Assembly: GCF_001941845.1 (NCBI RefSeq)
Contig: NZ_CP018870.1
Coordinates: forward strand, 5,618,001-5,682,000
Direction: 5' to 3'
Length of the DNA stretch: 64,000 bases
DNA from: Streptomyces sp. TN58
Lineage (GTDB): Bacteria; Actinomycetota; Actinomycetes; Streptomycetales; Streptomycetaceae
Each line of letters begins with the position of its first letter. Position 1 is the first letter of the stretch. The notes under the pieces are model-generated. The model saw only the letters and a list, made by a program, of their open reading frames with translations. It ran no database searches and was not told the DNA's origin. The position numbers were made by a program, and so were the translations under genes. This document shows, one piece after another, positions 20,655 to 28,227 of this stretch.

Positions 20655-21299
20655 GGCTCGAATGTAGGGGAGCGCGCTCAGGTGGCACCATACCGACGGG
20701 TGTGATCTCCCCCTCTCGGAGCGTGCCGGACGGGTCTCGGAGGACCCGGCTGAGCAGCATGGTTGCGGCCGTCCACCAGGAGCCCGGCCGGACCGGCGCA
20801 CGGAGCCGCGACCCGGCGGAGCGGTCCCGGCCGTCGCGGACGCCCGGCACCGCCGGCGCGGGCATCCCGCGGCGCGGGACGCCCGACGGGCCGGCCCACG
20901 CCACGGCCCACGGTTTGCAGACATCCGACAGAAGGGACACCCCCGGCGCCCCGCCGCACCCTTCCGCCGCCGCGACGACGGGCCGCGGCACCGCCCAGGC
21001 GTCTCGGCGGCCGCGGTGGGCTGCGGCACGGCCTCCGCCGGCGGCGGCTCCGGCTCCCGGTCCGGCGGCCAGGTCACCACCCGGCAACACCATCAGCGGC
21101 CTGCGGGGCATCCGGTCGGCCGCAACCGGCCGGATCCACTTCGGCGGCACCTTCTACGGCGCCGTCGTCAAACTGGCGAGCAGTACACCGGCCGCACCCT
21201 GCGCGAGAACCACGGCCTGCCCCGCCCGGCCAACCGGACCGCACTCACCGCGGACGGATTGCCGGGGCCGGCCGGGAGAACCTGGCCGGCCCCCTCGCA
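20655..21299. other. 645-bp intergenic region without a convincing gene
   Basis: Long open frames cross this stretch on both strands, but all are Arg/Pro/Gly-rich with no recognisable domain or clear ribosome site. It must hold the mutA promoter and the 3' end of the MerR gene. A few short phrases in changing frames near 21120-21250 (GRIHFGGTFYGAVVK, then TGRTLRENHGLPRPAN) could be a decayed coding sequence, but I cannot name it. Confidence 0.4.
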
Positions 21300-22112
21300 T
21301 CAGGCCCTGTGCACCGGTTCCTGGAGCTCGGTCACCCACTCGTCGTGGTTGTCGGGGCATTCCAGGTTGATCTCCCGGGGGTAGCCGGCCGAGCGGTAGC
21401 CGTTGGCGTCGATCCAGCGGCCGAGGGTCTGGACGGTGGGCAGCACGGTCTCCATGGAGCCGCGGTGGATGACGGTCGCCGCCTGCTCGACGGCCGGCAG
21501 GTCAACGATCCGCAGCCCGGCCTCCTCACCGAGGGGCGCGGAGACCTCGACACCCGCGTGGATGAGGACCCCGCCGTCCGACGCGTCCTCGTAGTAGGCG
21601 ACCCCGGGCCCGCAGGGAGCGATGCCCGCCGCCTCCAGGCGCCGGAACAGCTCCTCGTACAGCGGCTGGATGATCGGGCCGATGGTGTTGAAGTCCGGTG
21701 CCACTGCGGTCAGTTCGGCCAGCCGTACGCTCGGCAGGCTCTTCAGTACGACATCGTCGGCGGGCATCTGCCCCTCGCTCTCGATCGACCGGAGCCTCGC
21801 CTCGACCTGGGTCAGCCGGGCCGCTGCCGCCGCCATCGCCGCCTCCAGTTCCGCCTGCCGCAGCCGGAGCATGGCGCGCAGTTCCTCGGCGGTCACCTTC
21901 CCGTCCAGGATCTCCTGGACCTGCTGGAGGGTGAAGCCGAGTTCCTTGAGCGCGATGACGCGGTTGAGGCGGGCCAGCTGGGCGGCGGTGTAGTGCCGGT
22001 AGCCGGTGGCCGGGTCGACGTGGGCCGGGCGCAGCAGACCGGTCGCGTCGTAATGACGCAGCATCCGGACCGAGACGCGGCCGTGCCGGGCGAAGTCTCC
22101 GATGGTGAACAT
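21300..22112 (-). CDS. MerR family regulator with GyrI-like effector domain
   Basis: A 270-residue protein. Residues 1-70 are a MerR winged helix (FTIGDFARHGRVSVRMLRHY, YRHYTAAQLARLNRVIALKE), followed by a coiled-coil dimerisation helix to about residue 115. The C-terminal half resembles the GyrI/BltR effector-binding fold (GVAYYEDASDGGVLIHAGVE, CPDNHDEWVTELQEPV). Proteins of this build sense small hydrophobic or cationic drugs. ATG 22112 has a GGAGA site five bases upstream. No obvious target gene is adjacent, so the effector is unknown. Confidence 0.88.
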   Translation of the reverse strand: MFTIGDFARHGRVSVRMLRHYDATGLLRPAHVDPATGYRHYTAAQLARLNRVIALKELGFTLQQVQEILDGKVTAEELRAMLRLRQAELEAAMAAAAARLTQVEARLRSIESEGQMPADDVVLKSLPSVRLAELTAVAPDFNTIGPIIQPLYEELFRRLEAAGIAPCGPGVAYYEDASDGGVLIHAGVEVSAPLGEEAGLRIVDLPAVEQAATVIHRGSMETVLPTVQTLGRWIDANGYRSAGYPREINLECPDNHDEWVTELQEPVHRA

Positions 22113-22299
22113 GATGTCTCCGAGTTGACCGCCTGACACGGTGTGAGGGTCAAGAACACCGCTCGGAAGACCATGCGCAGGCCCGGTCGCGGCTCTCCCC
22201 CCGATGCCGCCGCCCACTCTCGCAGACGACGGTGCAGGACCGCCCTCGGGGCCCCGGCCTTTGCCCATCGGCAGGCAGGCAGGGCGCGGCGCGGAGTGC

Positions 22300-23019
22300 T
22301 CAGGCCGGCAGTGTGTTGCGGTGCGATCGGCGGCGTGCAGCCGCGAACAGCGCCTGGATCTGCGCACCCGACTGCTCGACGTCGTCGAGGGGCGAGGGGA
22401 AGGCCAGCCGTACGTCGCGGTGGCCGCGCCGCTCCTCCAGCCGCAGGGTGATCCCGTAGCGGTCCATGGCGAGCGGCAGGGCGCGCACCACCCCGGCCGC
22501 GGGCTGCGGGTGGACCAGGCGCAGCAGCAGTGTGACGAGGTCGTGGTGGTCGTCGAGGAGGTGGGTCAGCATGCCCGCCTCGTAGGGGGCGAGCGGGTCG
22601 GGCTGCGCCGCGTCGAGCTCGTCCAGGCCGACGTGGGCGACGCCCTCCGCGGTCTCCAGCTCGGCCCGTTCGAACTCCATGCAGGTGGAGTCGGCGCCGG
22701 ACCCGGCGGACAGGTCGGAGTAGGGGGTGAGCAGCCGCCCCAGCACGGTGACGCGGGCGCGCACCCGGTCGCGTACGGGGGTGGGCGCGACATCGGTGAA
22801 CTCCAGCCGGATCGCGGGCCGGTACTCGGACTCGCCGCCCGGCTCGGCGGGGTGCAGGTGCAGCCGGCCCATGGGGTCGCCGCCGTCGAGGTGGCGGACC
22901 TCGCTGCGCAGGCCGTCGGTGACCACCGTCATGGAGTGGGCGGCGGCCAGGACCGACCGGATCCGCTCGGCGGCGGTGGGCAGGGCGGCCGATGCTGCGG
23001 GGTCACCGAACAGGCGCAT
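22300..23019 (-). CDS. DUF2470-domain protein under an iron box
   Basis: A 239-residue soluble protein. The N-terminal part (PTAAERIRSVLAAAHSMTVV, GPDPMGRLHL-like stretch) and central segment (YEAGMLTHLLDDHHDLVTLL) match DUF2470, the C-terminal domain of haem-utilisation/pyridoxamine-oxidase-like proteins. The role is not established; association with haem or iron metabolism is known for the family and is supported here by a near-perfect DtxR-type operator 27 bp upstream of the start. ATG 23019 has GGAGAG six bases upstream. It is divergently oriented to the sepF paralogue. Confidence 0.8.
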   Translation of the reverse strand: MRLFGDPAASAALPTAAERIRSVLAAAHSMTVVTDGLRSEVRHLDGGDPMGRLHLHPAEPGGESEYRPAIRLEFTDVAPTPVRDRVRARVTVLGRLLTPYSDLSAGSGADSTCMEFERAELETAEGVAHVGLDELDAAQPDPLAPYEAGMLTHLLDDHHDLVTLLLRLVHPQPAAGVVRALPLAMDRYGITLRLEERRGHRDVRLAFPSPLDDVEQSGAQIQALFAAARRRSHRNTLPA

Positions 23020-23045
23020 GCGGATCTCTCCATCGTCCGTGTGGG

Positions 23046-23064
23046 TTAGGTATGCCTAACCTAA
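23046..23064. promoter_or_regulatory. DtxR/DmdR iron box
   Basis: TTAGGTATGCCTAACCTAA on the plus strand, that is TTAGGTTAGGCATACCTAA toward the DUF2470 gene. The outer arms (TTAGGT/ACCTAA) are perfect. It matches the 19-bp palindrome bound by DtxR-family iron repressors, so the DUF2470 gene is expected to be induced under iron limitation. Confidence 0.88.
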
Positions 23065-23144
23065 CTCATCTTGGTCTCCGAGAGTACCCGGCGGGGTTCG
23101 TGTCGTTGTTGGGCTGAACGGGTGAAACGCGAGAGGATGGGGGG

Positions 23145-23180
23145 ATGCACATGAAGCGCGCGGCCGAGGCGGCCCGGTGA
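23145..23180 (+). other. Possible 11-codon leader ORF overlapping the sepF start
   Basis: ATG CAC ATG AAG, then RAAEAAR and TGA. The TGA overlaps the GTG start of the sepF paralogue (GTGA), and the ORF has a GAGAGGATGGGG purine tract upstream. This could couple translation to sepF, which lacks a clear ribosome site of its own. It may be chance. Confidence 0.3.
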
Positions 23181-23572
23181 GCAGGTACGACGTCACCGAC
23201 GAACAGTGGGAGGGGCTCGCGCAGGTGGTACCCCTGCGCAGTCGCAACGAATGGCCCTCCCGGGTGGACCACCGCACGATTCCCAAGTCGCCCGGCGCGG
23301 CGGCGGCTGAGCAGCGGCGCTTCGTGGTGATCAGAGTCCAGATCTTCGCGGACGCGCGGGAGGTGGCCGAGTACCTGATCGCGCAGATCCCGGTACTGCT
23401 GGACCTCACCGGCGCGGACAGCGAAGTCGCCAAGCGCATCCTCGACTTCAGCAGCGGGGTGGTCTTCGGGCTGGGCAGCGGGATGCACCGGGTGGACCGG
23501 AACGTCTTCCTGCTGGCCCCCGTGGGGACCGAGGTCGAGGGGATCGCGGCCGCGGCCGTCCCCCGATCGTAG
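23177..23572 (+). CDS. sepF: SepF-family cell division protein (paralogue)
   Basis: A 131-residue protein ending in a SepF domain: VVIRVQIFADAREVAEYLIA, LLDLTGADSEVAKRILDFSS and GSGMHRVDRNVFLLAP are the FtsZ-binding/dimerisation core. The N-terminus lacks an evident amphipathic membrane-targeting helix and is shorter than that of the main SepF of the division cluster, which fits the extra SepF paralogues found in Streptomyces. It stands alone rather than next to ftsZ. GTG 23177 is the best start (MSRYDVTDEQWEGLAQVVPL). Confidence 0.85.
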   Translation: MSRYDVTDEQWEGLAQVVPLRSRNEWPSRVDHRTIPKSPGAAAAEQRRFVVIRVQIFADAREVAEYLIAQIPVLLDLTGADSEVAKRILDFSSGVVFGLGSGMHRVDRNVFLLAPVGTEVEGIAAAAVPRS

Positions 23573-23639
23573 GAAGGTCCGTACGAAGGAACGGTTCGCC
23601 GGGGCTGCGGGGGGCCCGGCGGCCCGTACCGTCCGGCGC

Positions 23640-25019
23640 ATGGACGCCACCGCCGTCGCGTTAGGCGACGCCACCCGCACCCGTACCGATCCCGCTGTGG
23701 CCGGGGCGGCCGACGAGCCCGCAGCCGCGGAAGCGCCCGGCCCTCCGGCGGCCCCGGCCTCCGCCTCCGCCCCGGCTCCGGCTTCCGCTCCGGCTCCGGC
23801 CTCCGCTCCGGCCTCCGTCGGGGCGGCCGGCGAGCCCGTCGTGCCCGCCCAGGCGGCCCCCCGCGGCGCCGTCCGGTCCGCCGAGCCGGCCCAGCGGCAC
23901 GCGCGGCCCGTGATCACCGAGTTGCGGCTGTCCGCCTTCGGGCGGCACCGGTCGGCGGCCTTCCCGCTCGGGCCCGTCACCCTCTTCGCCGGGCCGAGCG
24001 GCAGCGGCAAGTCCCAGGCCCTGGCCGCCTACGGGGCATTGGCCGCACTGGGCGCCGGCGCCACCCTCGACGAGGCCTTCCCCGACGCGGGCACCCGCAT
24101 CCCCGACCGGGCGCTCCCCGACGCCCAGCGGCGACGCGGCTTCCGGCTCGGCTGCACGGTCGACGGCCCCGCCGGACCGGTCCGGCTCGACCTCGCCGTC
24201 CAGGCCGAGCCCACCCTGCGGATCGTCGGCGAACGGCTCTCGCAGAACGGGCAGATCCTCTTCGCCACCGCCCTGCGCGACCCCGGCCGGCGCTCGGTGC
24301 AGGCCGCCTGGCTGACCGGCGGCGCCGTCGGCGTCACCCGGGCCCCGCTGCCCGACGACCGGCTCGGCACCGCGCTGCTCCCGTTGCGGGTCGCAGGGTC
24401 CACGGCCGGCCAGCGGCAGGTGCTGGCCGCCGCCGAGCAGGTGGTCGTGGCCCTGCGCTCGGTGTTCGCCTGCGACCCCCGGCCGGACCGGATGCGCGCG
24501 CCCGTCCCGCGGGGCGAGGGCCGGCTGCTGGCCGACTGCGCCAACCTGGCGGACGTACTGCGCCGGACCCGCCACGAGTGCGGAACGCGCCACACCCTGC
24601 TGGCCGAGGCCGCCCGCACCGGCTGCGCGGGGCCCGTCGCCGGGCTGGACGTACGCGAGCCGGAGGGCGGGCACGTCAGCGCGGTCCTCGACCGCGGACC
24701 CGGCCGGCCCGCCACGGACCTGGCCCGACTCGGCTCCGGCGAACTCCGCTTCCTCGCGCTCGCACTGGTCCTGCTCACCGGGCCGGGAGTGCTGGACATG
24801 GATCCCGCCGCCGAACTGCTGTCCGCCCGGCAGGCGCTGACCGTCCTCGCCGACGGCTTCGACCACGGCCTGGACGGGAGTCAGAGCGCCGAACTGCTGC
24901 GGCTGGCGCTGCTGTCCTGCGGCCGCGGGCACGTCCGGCTGGTGGCGGCCGTGGGGGAGGGGACCGCGGCCGCCGCCCGCCGCCTGCCGGGCGTGTCGGT
25001 GGTAGACCTGTCGGTTTGA
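23640..25019 (+). CDS. P-loop ATPase with ABC-like head and Ala/Pro-rich N-terminus
   Basis: A 459-residue protein as drawn. Residues 1-85 are low complexity (ASAPAP repeats). From residue about 88 it reads as an AAA/ABC-type ATP-binding protein: ITELRLSAFGRHRSAAFPLG, Walker A FAGPSGSGKSQAL, a signature-like LGSGELRFLALALVLL, and a downstream acidic segment LDMDPAAELLSARQ. No partner domain or nuclease is visible, so the function is unknown. The ATG at 23640 lacks a clear ribosome site, and the eighth codon is TTA; a later GTG (for example 23697 or 23838) is possible. The stop codon falls at the edge of a transposon remnant. Confidence 0.65.
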   Translation: MDATAVALGDATRTRTDPAVAGAADEPAAAEAPGPPAAPASASAPAPASAPAPASAPASVGAAGEPVVPAQAAPRGAVRSAEPAQRHARPVITELRLSAFGRHRSAAFPLGPVTLFAGPSGSGKSQALAAYGALAALGAGATLDEAFPDAGTRIPDRALPDAQRRRGFRLGCTVDGPAGPVRLDLAVQAEPTLRIVGERLSQNGQILFATALRDPGRRSVQAAWLTGGAVGVTRAPLPDDRLGTALLPLRVAGSTAGQRQVLAAAEQVVVALRSVFACDPRPDRMRAPVPRGEGRLLADCANLADVLRRTRHECGTRHTLLAEAARTGCAGPVAGLDVREPEGGHVSAVLDRGPGRPATDLARLGSGELRFLALALVLLTGPGVLDMDPAAELLSARQALTVLADGFDHGLDGSQSAELLRLALLSCGRGHVRLVAAVGEGTAAAARRLPGVSVVDLSV

Positions 25020-25031
25020 CTTCCTCCCCCT

Positions 25032-25240
25032 CTACGGCTCGCGCCGCGGGGTTTCCTGTTTCGTCGCCGGCTGCCCGCCCGGAGTGCTCCGTTGAGGCCT
25101 TACACCAGCTCCACGGGCTGTCACTGCCAGTCCGGCAGCCGGCAGCTTCTTCGCTGCCTTCACGTCCCGGTCGTGGGCCGTCCCGCAGGCGCAGGTCCAC
25201 TCCCGGACGTTGAGCGGCATCTTGTCCTGGAGGGTGCCAC
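25032..25240 (-). pseudogene. TnpB C-terminal fragment
   Basis: The frame reads MPLNVREWTCACGT, then AHDRDVKAAKKLPAAGLAV and a tail ending GGQPATKQETPRREP. This is the second half of the TnpB zinc ribbon plus the last RuvC aspartate (HDRD) and the usual actinobacterial C-terminus. The first CxxC pair and everything upstream are missing, and one residue is lost within the remaining cysteine motif (CAC rather than CxxC). The fragment cannot be an active guide-RNA nuclease. Confidence 0.75.
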
Positions 25241-25261
25241 TTTTCGCCCGAGGGGCGAAAA
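25241..25261. repeat. Perfect hairpin inside the IS remnant
   Basis: TTTTCGCCC-GAG-GGGCGAAAA: 9-bp arms with a 3-nt loop. It lies just upstream of the tnpB fragment in its direction of reading; it may mark an internal deletion endpoint or act as a terminator. Confidence 0.6.
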
Positions 25262-25300
25262 GACCGCTCCCTATCCTGCTCCGCAGGGGCTTCGTTTCCT

Positions 25301-25320
25301 CCCCCGCCTGAAGGCGGGGG
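25301..25320. repeat. IS-end hairpin upstream of the MazG-like gene
   Basis: CCCCCGCCTGAAGGCGGGGG: 8-bp arms and a TGAA loop, followed by TATCCACG. It has the form of the subterminal hairpins recognised by Y1 transposases. It lies 19 bp before the next start codon. Confidence 0.65.
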
Positions 25321-25339
25321 TATCCACGAAAGGACTCAG

Positions 25340-25744
25340 ATGAACGAGACGGAGACGCAGGGGCCGGGGGCCCGGCAGCCCGGGGGGCGGCCCGAGGAGC
25401 GGCTGGCACTGTTGCAGCGCAGGCTCGCCAGTTTCGCGGCGGCGCGCGGCTGGGAGCCGTACCACACGCCCAAGAACCTCGCGGTGGCGCTGAGTGTGGA
25501 GGCGGCCGAGCTGGTCGAGATCTTCCAGTGGCTGACGCCGGAACAGTCGGCGAAGGTCATGGAGAAGCCGGAGTCCGCCCACCGCGTGGCCGATGAGGTG
25601 GCCGACGTACTCGCGTATCTGCTGCAGTTCTGTGAGGTTCTCGGGGTCGATGTGCTGGATGCGCTCGCCGCGAAGATCGAGAGGAATGAACTCCGCTTCC
25701 CCGTAACGGATGGCCCGACCCCGAATCGTCACTCTTCGGAGTGA
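25340..25744 (+). CDS. MazG-like nucleotide pyrophosphohydrolase
   Basis: A 134-residue protein of the MazG/RS21-C6 all-alpha NTP pyrophosphatase superfamily. Conserved parts are FAAARGWEPYHTPKNLAVAL, the metal-binding EAAELVEIFQW, and the second acidic pair in RVADEVADVLAYLLQFCEVL. Members hydrolyse non-canonical or excess dNTPs such as dCTP; the substrate here is not known. ATG 25340 has GAAAGGA upstream. The start lies immediately beyond the IS remnant, so that element may have replaced or displaced the original promoter. Confidence 0.88.
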   Translation: MNETETQGPGARQPGGRPEERLALLQRRLASFAAARGWEPYHTPKNLAVALSVEAAELVEIFQWLTPEQSAKVMEKPESAHRVADEVADVLAYLLQFCEVLGVDVLDALAAKIERNELRFPVTDGPTPNRHSSE

Positions 25745-25867
25745 TGGACTCCTCCACAATCACGTTTCTGTCCACATTTTCCGAATACCCCTGGCTTTAC
25801 TGGCCTGTTGCCCTCACTCTGGGTAGTGGTGAGGATGGCGGGATGTCGTGCGGACGGGGGACGGCAT

Positions 25868-26353
25868 ATGGATGCGGTACGACTCATCGCGGTCGGCCGG
25901 CACACGCTGGCGCAGAGCGGGACCGCGTGGGACATAGTGGGCGAGGCCTGGCAGGCCCAGGCACTCGCGCAGGGAATCGGGAGCTGGCTGGCGGTCACCG
26001 GGCCGCGGGAGCTGAGATCGGAGGCACAGGGACTGGGGGAAGCAGGAGGCAGAGGATGCGGGATCGTGGACCGGGCCGCCCTGCGCGGCGAGGGCAGCGC
26101 GCCCCACTATCCGCCGCGGGCCGCACAGCTGGGCGGCGTGTCGGACATCCGGCAGGCACTGCTCGGACTCCAGGCGCTGCTGGGCGAGGTGGGGATAGCC
26201 CTGGTCGGGGTGGCCTGCGCCACGGACGACGAGGCCCTGTACTGGCAGTGCATAGAGTCGATCGACGCGGCTGACGAATCGAGCGACCGCGTCCGGGCGA
26301 TCCTGCGCCGCATGGTGGTGCGTGAGCGGGGGTCGGCCTCGGGCGTGGCCTGA
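25868..26353 (+). CDS. Conserved Streptomyces hypothetical protein (DUF6099-like)
   Basis: A 161-residue, probably cytoplasmic protein that starts MDAVRLIAVGRHTLAQSGTA. It is mostly helical, with a variable Gly/Arg-rich loop in the middle and a C-terminus LYWQCIESIDAADESSDRVR. It looks like the DUF6099 family of streptomycetes, a label I give from memory with low confidence. No function is known. ATG 25868 has a GGGGGAC purine run upstream. The gene is convergent with a small ORF. Confidence 0.6.
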   Translation: MDAVRLIAVGRHTLAQSGTAWDIVGEAWQAQALAQGIGSWLAVTGPRELRSEAQGLGEAGGRGCGIVDRAALRGEGSAPHYPPRAAQLGGVSDIRQALLGLQALLGEVGIALVGVACATDDEALYWQCIESIDAADESSDRVRAILRRMVVRERGSASGVA

Positions 26354-26447
26354 GCCGGGCACGACCCGCAGGGACGGCACGGGTCTGACGGGCGGTACGG
26401 CGCCGAGGGCACGGGCCCGGCGGGCGGTGCGGCCGGCGGCACGGGCA

Positions 26448-26473
26448 GGGTCCCGCCGTGCGCGACGGGACCC
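26448..26473. terminator. Hairpin between convergent genes
   Basis: GGGTCCCG and CGGGACCC form an 8-bp stem around a 10-nt loop, between the 3' ends of the hypothetical gene and the small ORF on the other strand. It is a likely shared terminator. Confidence 0.55.
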
Positions 26474-26479
26474 GCACGG

Positions 26480-26740
26480 TCAGGAGGACCGGTGGGCCCC
26501 GTGGGACCGGTGGGACGGGTGCTCGCTGTCGGCGGTGCGGTCCGCGGAGGACTGAAGATCGGCGTCGAGCTGCGACAGGTCGGCGTTCAGCGCCGCCATC
26601 AGCTCCTCCATCTGCTGCAGCAGGCCCTTCTGCGCGCCGTCCGTCCGGGCGGGCGCGACGGACTCCGGCGCTGCCTCGTGCGCTGCCTGTCCGGTCCAGC
26701 CGGTCTGTCGGGGGGTCTCCGGCACGGCCTCGTGGGACAT
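26480..26740 (-). CDS. Small hypothetical protein, 86 residues
   Basis: A short acidic protein: a Pro/Glu-rich N-terminus, a central amphipathic helix with heptad character (GLLQQMEELMAALNADLSQL) and a Ser/His-rich tail. ATG 26740 has a strong GAGGAGG ribosome site upstream, the main reason to accept the ORF. It may be a coiled-coil adaptor, but no family is recognised. Confidence 0.55.
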   Translation of the reverse strand: MSHEAVPETPRQTGWTGQAAHEAAPESVAPARTDGAQKGLLQQMEELMAALNADLSQLDADLQSSADRTADSEHPSHRSHGAHRSS

Positions 26741-26944
26741 GGCGGCCTCCTCGGCCCTGGCCCTTCCGTAGGGGGAAGGGGGCGGTGGACGCACCGGCGG
26801 GAAGCCGCCGGCACGCGGGCCGGGCGGTCCGGCTCCGACCGGGCAAACGATCCCCGTCCGGGCCGGTCACTGGCGGCGCGTGGCCCCGACACGTCAGGTT
26901 GACGAAGATTCACCCTGGCGGGGCGCGACGGGCAGGATGGGGCC

Positions 26945-27868
26945 ATGGATCTTCGCATTTTCACCGAGCCCCAGCAGGGTGCGAGCTACGACACCCTCCT
27001 GAACGTCGCCAAGGCCACCGAGGACCTCGGCTTCGATGCGTTCTTCCGCTCCGACCACTATCTGCGCATGGGCACCGCCGACGGCCTGCCCGGCCCGACC
27101 GACGCCTGGATCACCCTCGCCGGCCTGGCCCGCGAGACCAGCCGGATCCGCCTCGGCACCCTCATGACGGCCGGCACCTTCCGGCTGCCCGGCGTCCTCG
27201 CCATCCAGGTGGCGCAGGTCGACCAGATGTCCGGCGGCCGCATCGAACTGGGCCTGGGCGCCGGCTGGTTCGAGGACGAGCACAAGGCCTACGGGATCCC
27301 CTTCCCGCCGGACCGGATGTCCCGGCTGGAGGAGCAGCTGGCCATCGTCACCGGCCTGTGGGCCACCGCGCCCGGAGCCACCTTCGACTACACCGGGCAG
27401 CACTACCGGGTGGAGAAGTCCCCCGCGCTCCCCAAGCCCGCCCAGGCCAAGGTCCCCGTCCTCGTCGGCGGCCACGGCGCACAGCGCACACCGCGGCTCG
27501 CCGCACGGTACGCGGACGAGTTCAACATGCCCTTCGCGTCGATCGCGGACAGCGAGCGGCAGTTCGCCAGGGTCCGGGAGGCCGCCGAACAGGCCGGCCG
27601 GGGCCCGAACGACCTCGTCTACTCCAACGCCCTCGTGGTGTGCGTCGGCAAGGACGACGCCGAGGTCGCCCGCCGCGCCGCGGCCATCGGCCGGGACGTC
27701 GACGAGCTCAAGGCCAACGGCCTGGCCGGATCCCCGGCCGAGGTCGTGGAGAAGATCGGCGCCTACGGCGCCGTCGGCTCCTCCCGCGTCTACCTCCAGC
27801 TCCTCGACCTCGACGACCTCGACCACCTGGAGCTCATCTCCGCCCAGGTGCTCTCGCAGCTCAGCTAG
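26945..27868 (+). CDS. LLM-class F420-dependent oxidoreductase
   Basis: A 307-residue TIM-barrel flavin/F420 oxidoreductase. The N-terminus MDLRIFTEPQQGASYDTLLN, FFRSDHYLRMG, IRLGTLMTAGTFRLPGVLAI and GRIELGLGAGWFEDEHKAYG are standard LLM signatures. The substrate cannot be told from sequence. The stop codon TAG at 27866 overlaps the first base of a repeat element, so the element inserted at, or has taken over, the 3' end. It appears to be a single-gene unit; ATG 26945. Confidence 0.88.
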   Translation: MDLRIFTEPQQGASYDTLLNVAKATEDLGFDAFFRSDHYLRMGTADGLPGPTDAWITLAGLARETSRIRLGTLMTAGTFRLPGVLAIQVAQVDQMSGGRIELGLGAGWFEDEHKAYGIPFPPDRMSRLEEQLAIVTGLWATAPGATFDYTGQHYRVEKSPALPKPAQAKVPVLVGGHGAQRTPRLAARYADEFNMPFASIADSERQFARVREAAEQAGRGPNDLVYSNALVVCVGKDDAEVARRAAAIGRDVDELKANGLAGSPAEVVEKIGAYGAVGSSRVYLQLLDLDDLDHLELISAQVLSQLS

Positions 27869-28044
27869 GGCGTGCTGCGAAAGTGGCGTCGTCCGCCCGC
27901 AGGGCGGGGGCTCGCGGTGTCTGGTGCGGTGCCTCGCAAGGCGGAGGGTCGTCCGCGTACCCGTCGTACGCGGGCGACCCCGACAACGCCGCGAGGTGCC
28001 GTGCCAGGCGCCGCGAGCCAGACGGGACCTTCGCAACACGCCCC
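27868..28044. mobile_element. MITE-like element 1
   Basis: About 177 bp bounded by inverted ends: GGGCGTGCTGCGAA at the left and TTCGCAACACGCCC at the right (one mismatch). It has no coding capacity. It contains a core of about 100 bp (27906-28005) that recurs inverted in the neighbouring element. Confidence 0.6.
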
Positions 28045-28058
28045 AGTGCTGCGACCGT

Positions 28059-28191
28059 AAAGGTTCACCGGGTCACGGCGCCCGGTACGGCACCTCGCGG
28101 CGTTGTCGGACCACGCACGTACGTCCGGTACGAGCCGTGGCCCTCCGCCTTGCGATGCACCGCACCGAACACCGCGCCCCGGCAAACCTTT
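28059..28191. mobile_element. MITE-like element 2, same core inverted
   Basis: 133 bp bounded by AAAGGTTCACCGG and CCGGCAAACCTTT (11 of 13 complementary). The core at 28084-28182 matches the reverse complement of 27906-28005, with identical blocks such as ACGGCACCTCGCGGCGTTGT and CCTCCGCCTTGCGA. The pair could form a large cruciform. The remaining bases to 28227 hold the mmuM leader. Confidence 0.6.
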
Positions 28192-28227
28192 CCTGCCACC
28201 GCACCAGCGCCGCCCCCGGGAGCACCG

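Larger units (their letters stand above)
25016..25325 (-). mobile_element. IS200/IS605-type remnant
   Basis: A relic of about 310 bp. On the minus strand it encodes the last part of a TnpB. The plus-strand left edge (TTTGACTTCCTCCCC) resembles the ends of IS605-type elements, and the opposite edge is a perfect hairpin (CCCCCGCC-TGAA-GGCGGGGG, 25301-25320). The transposase Y1 gene and most of tnpB are gone. The element sits exactly between the ATPase stop and the MazG-like start. Confidence 0.6.

Noticed and set aside
20655..20800. Cobalamin riboswitch before mutA
   Set aside because: No B12-box-like sequence was found in the region upstream of the operon.
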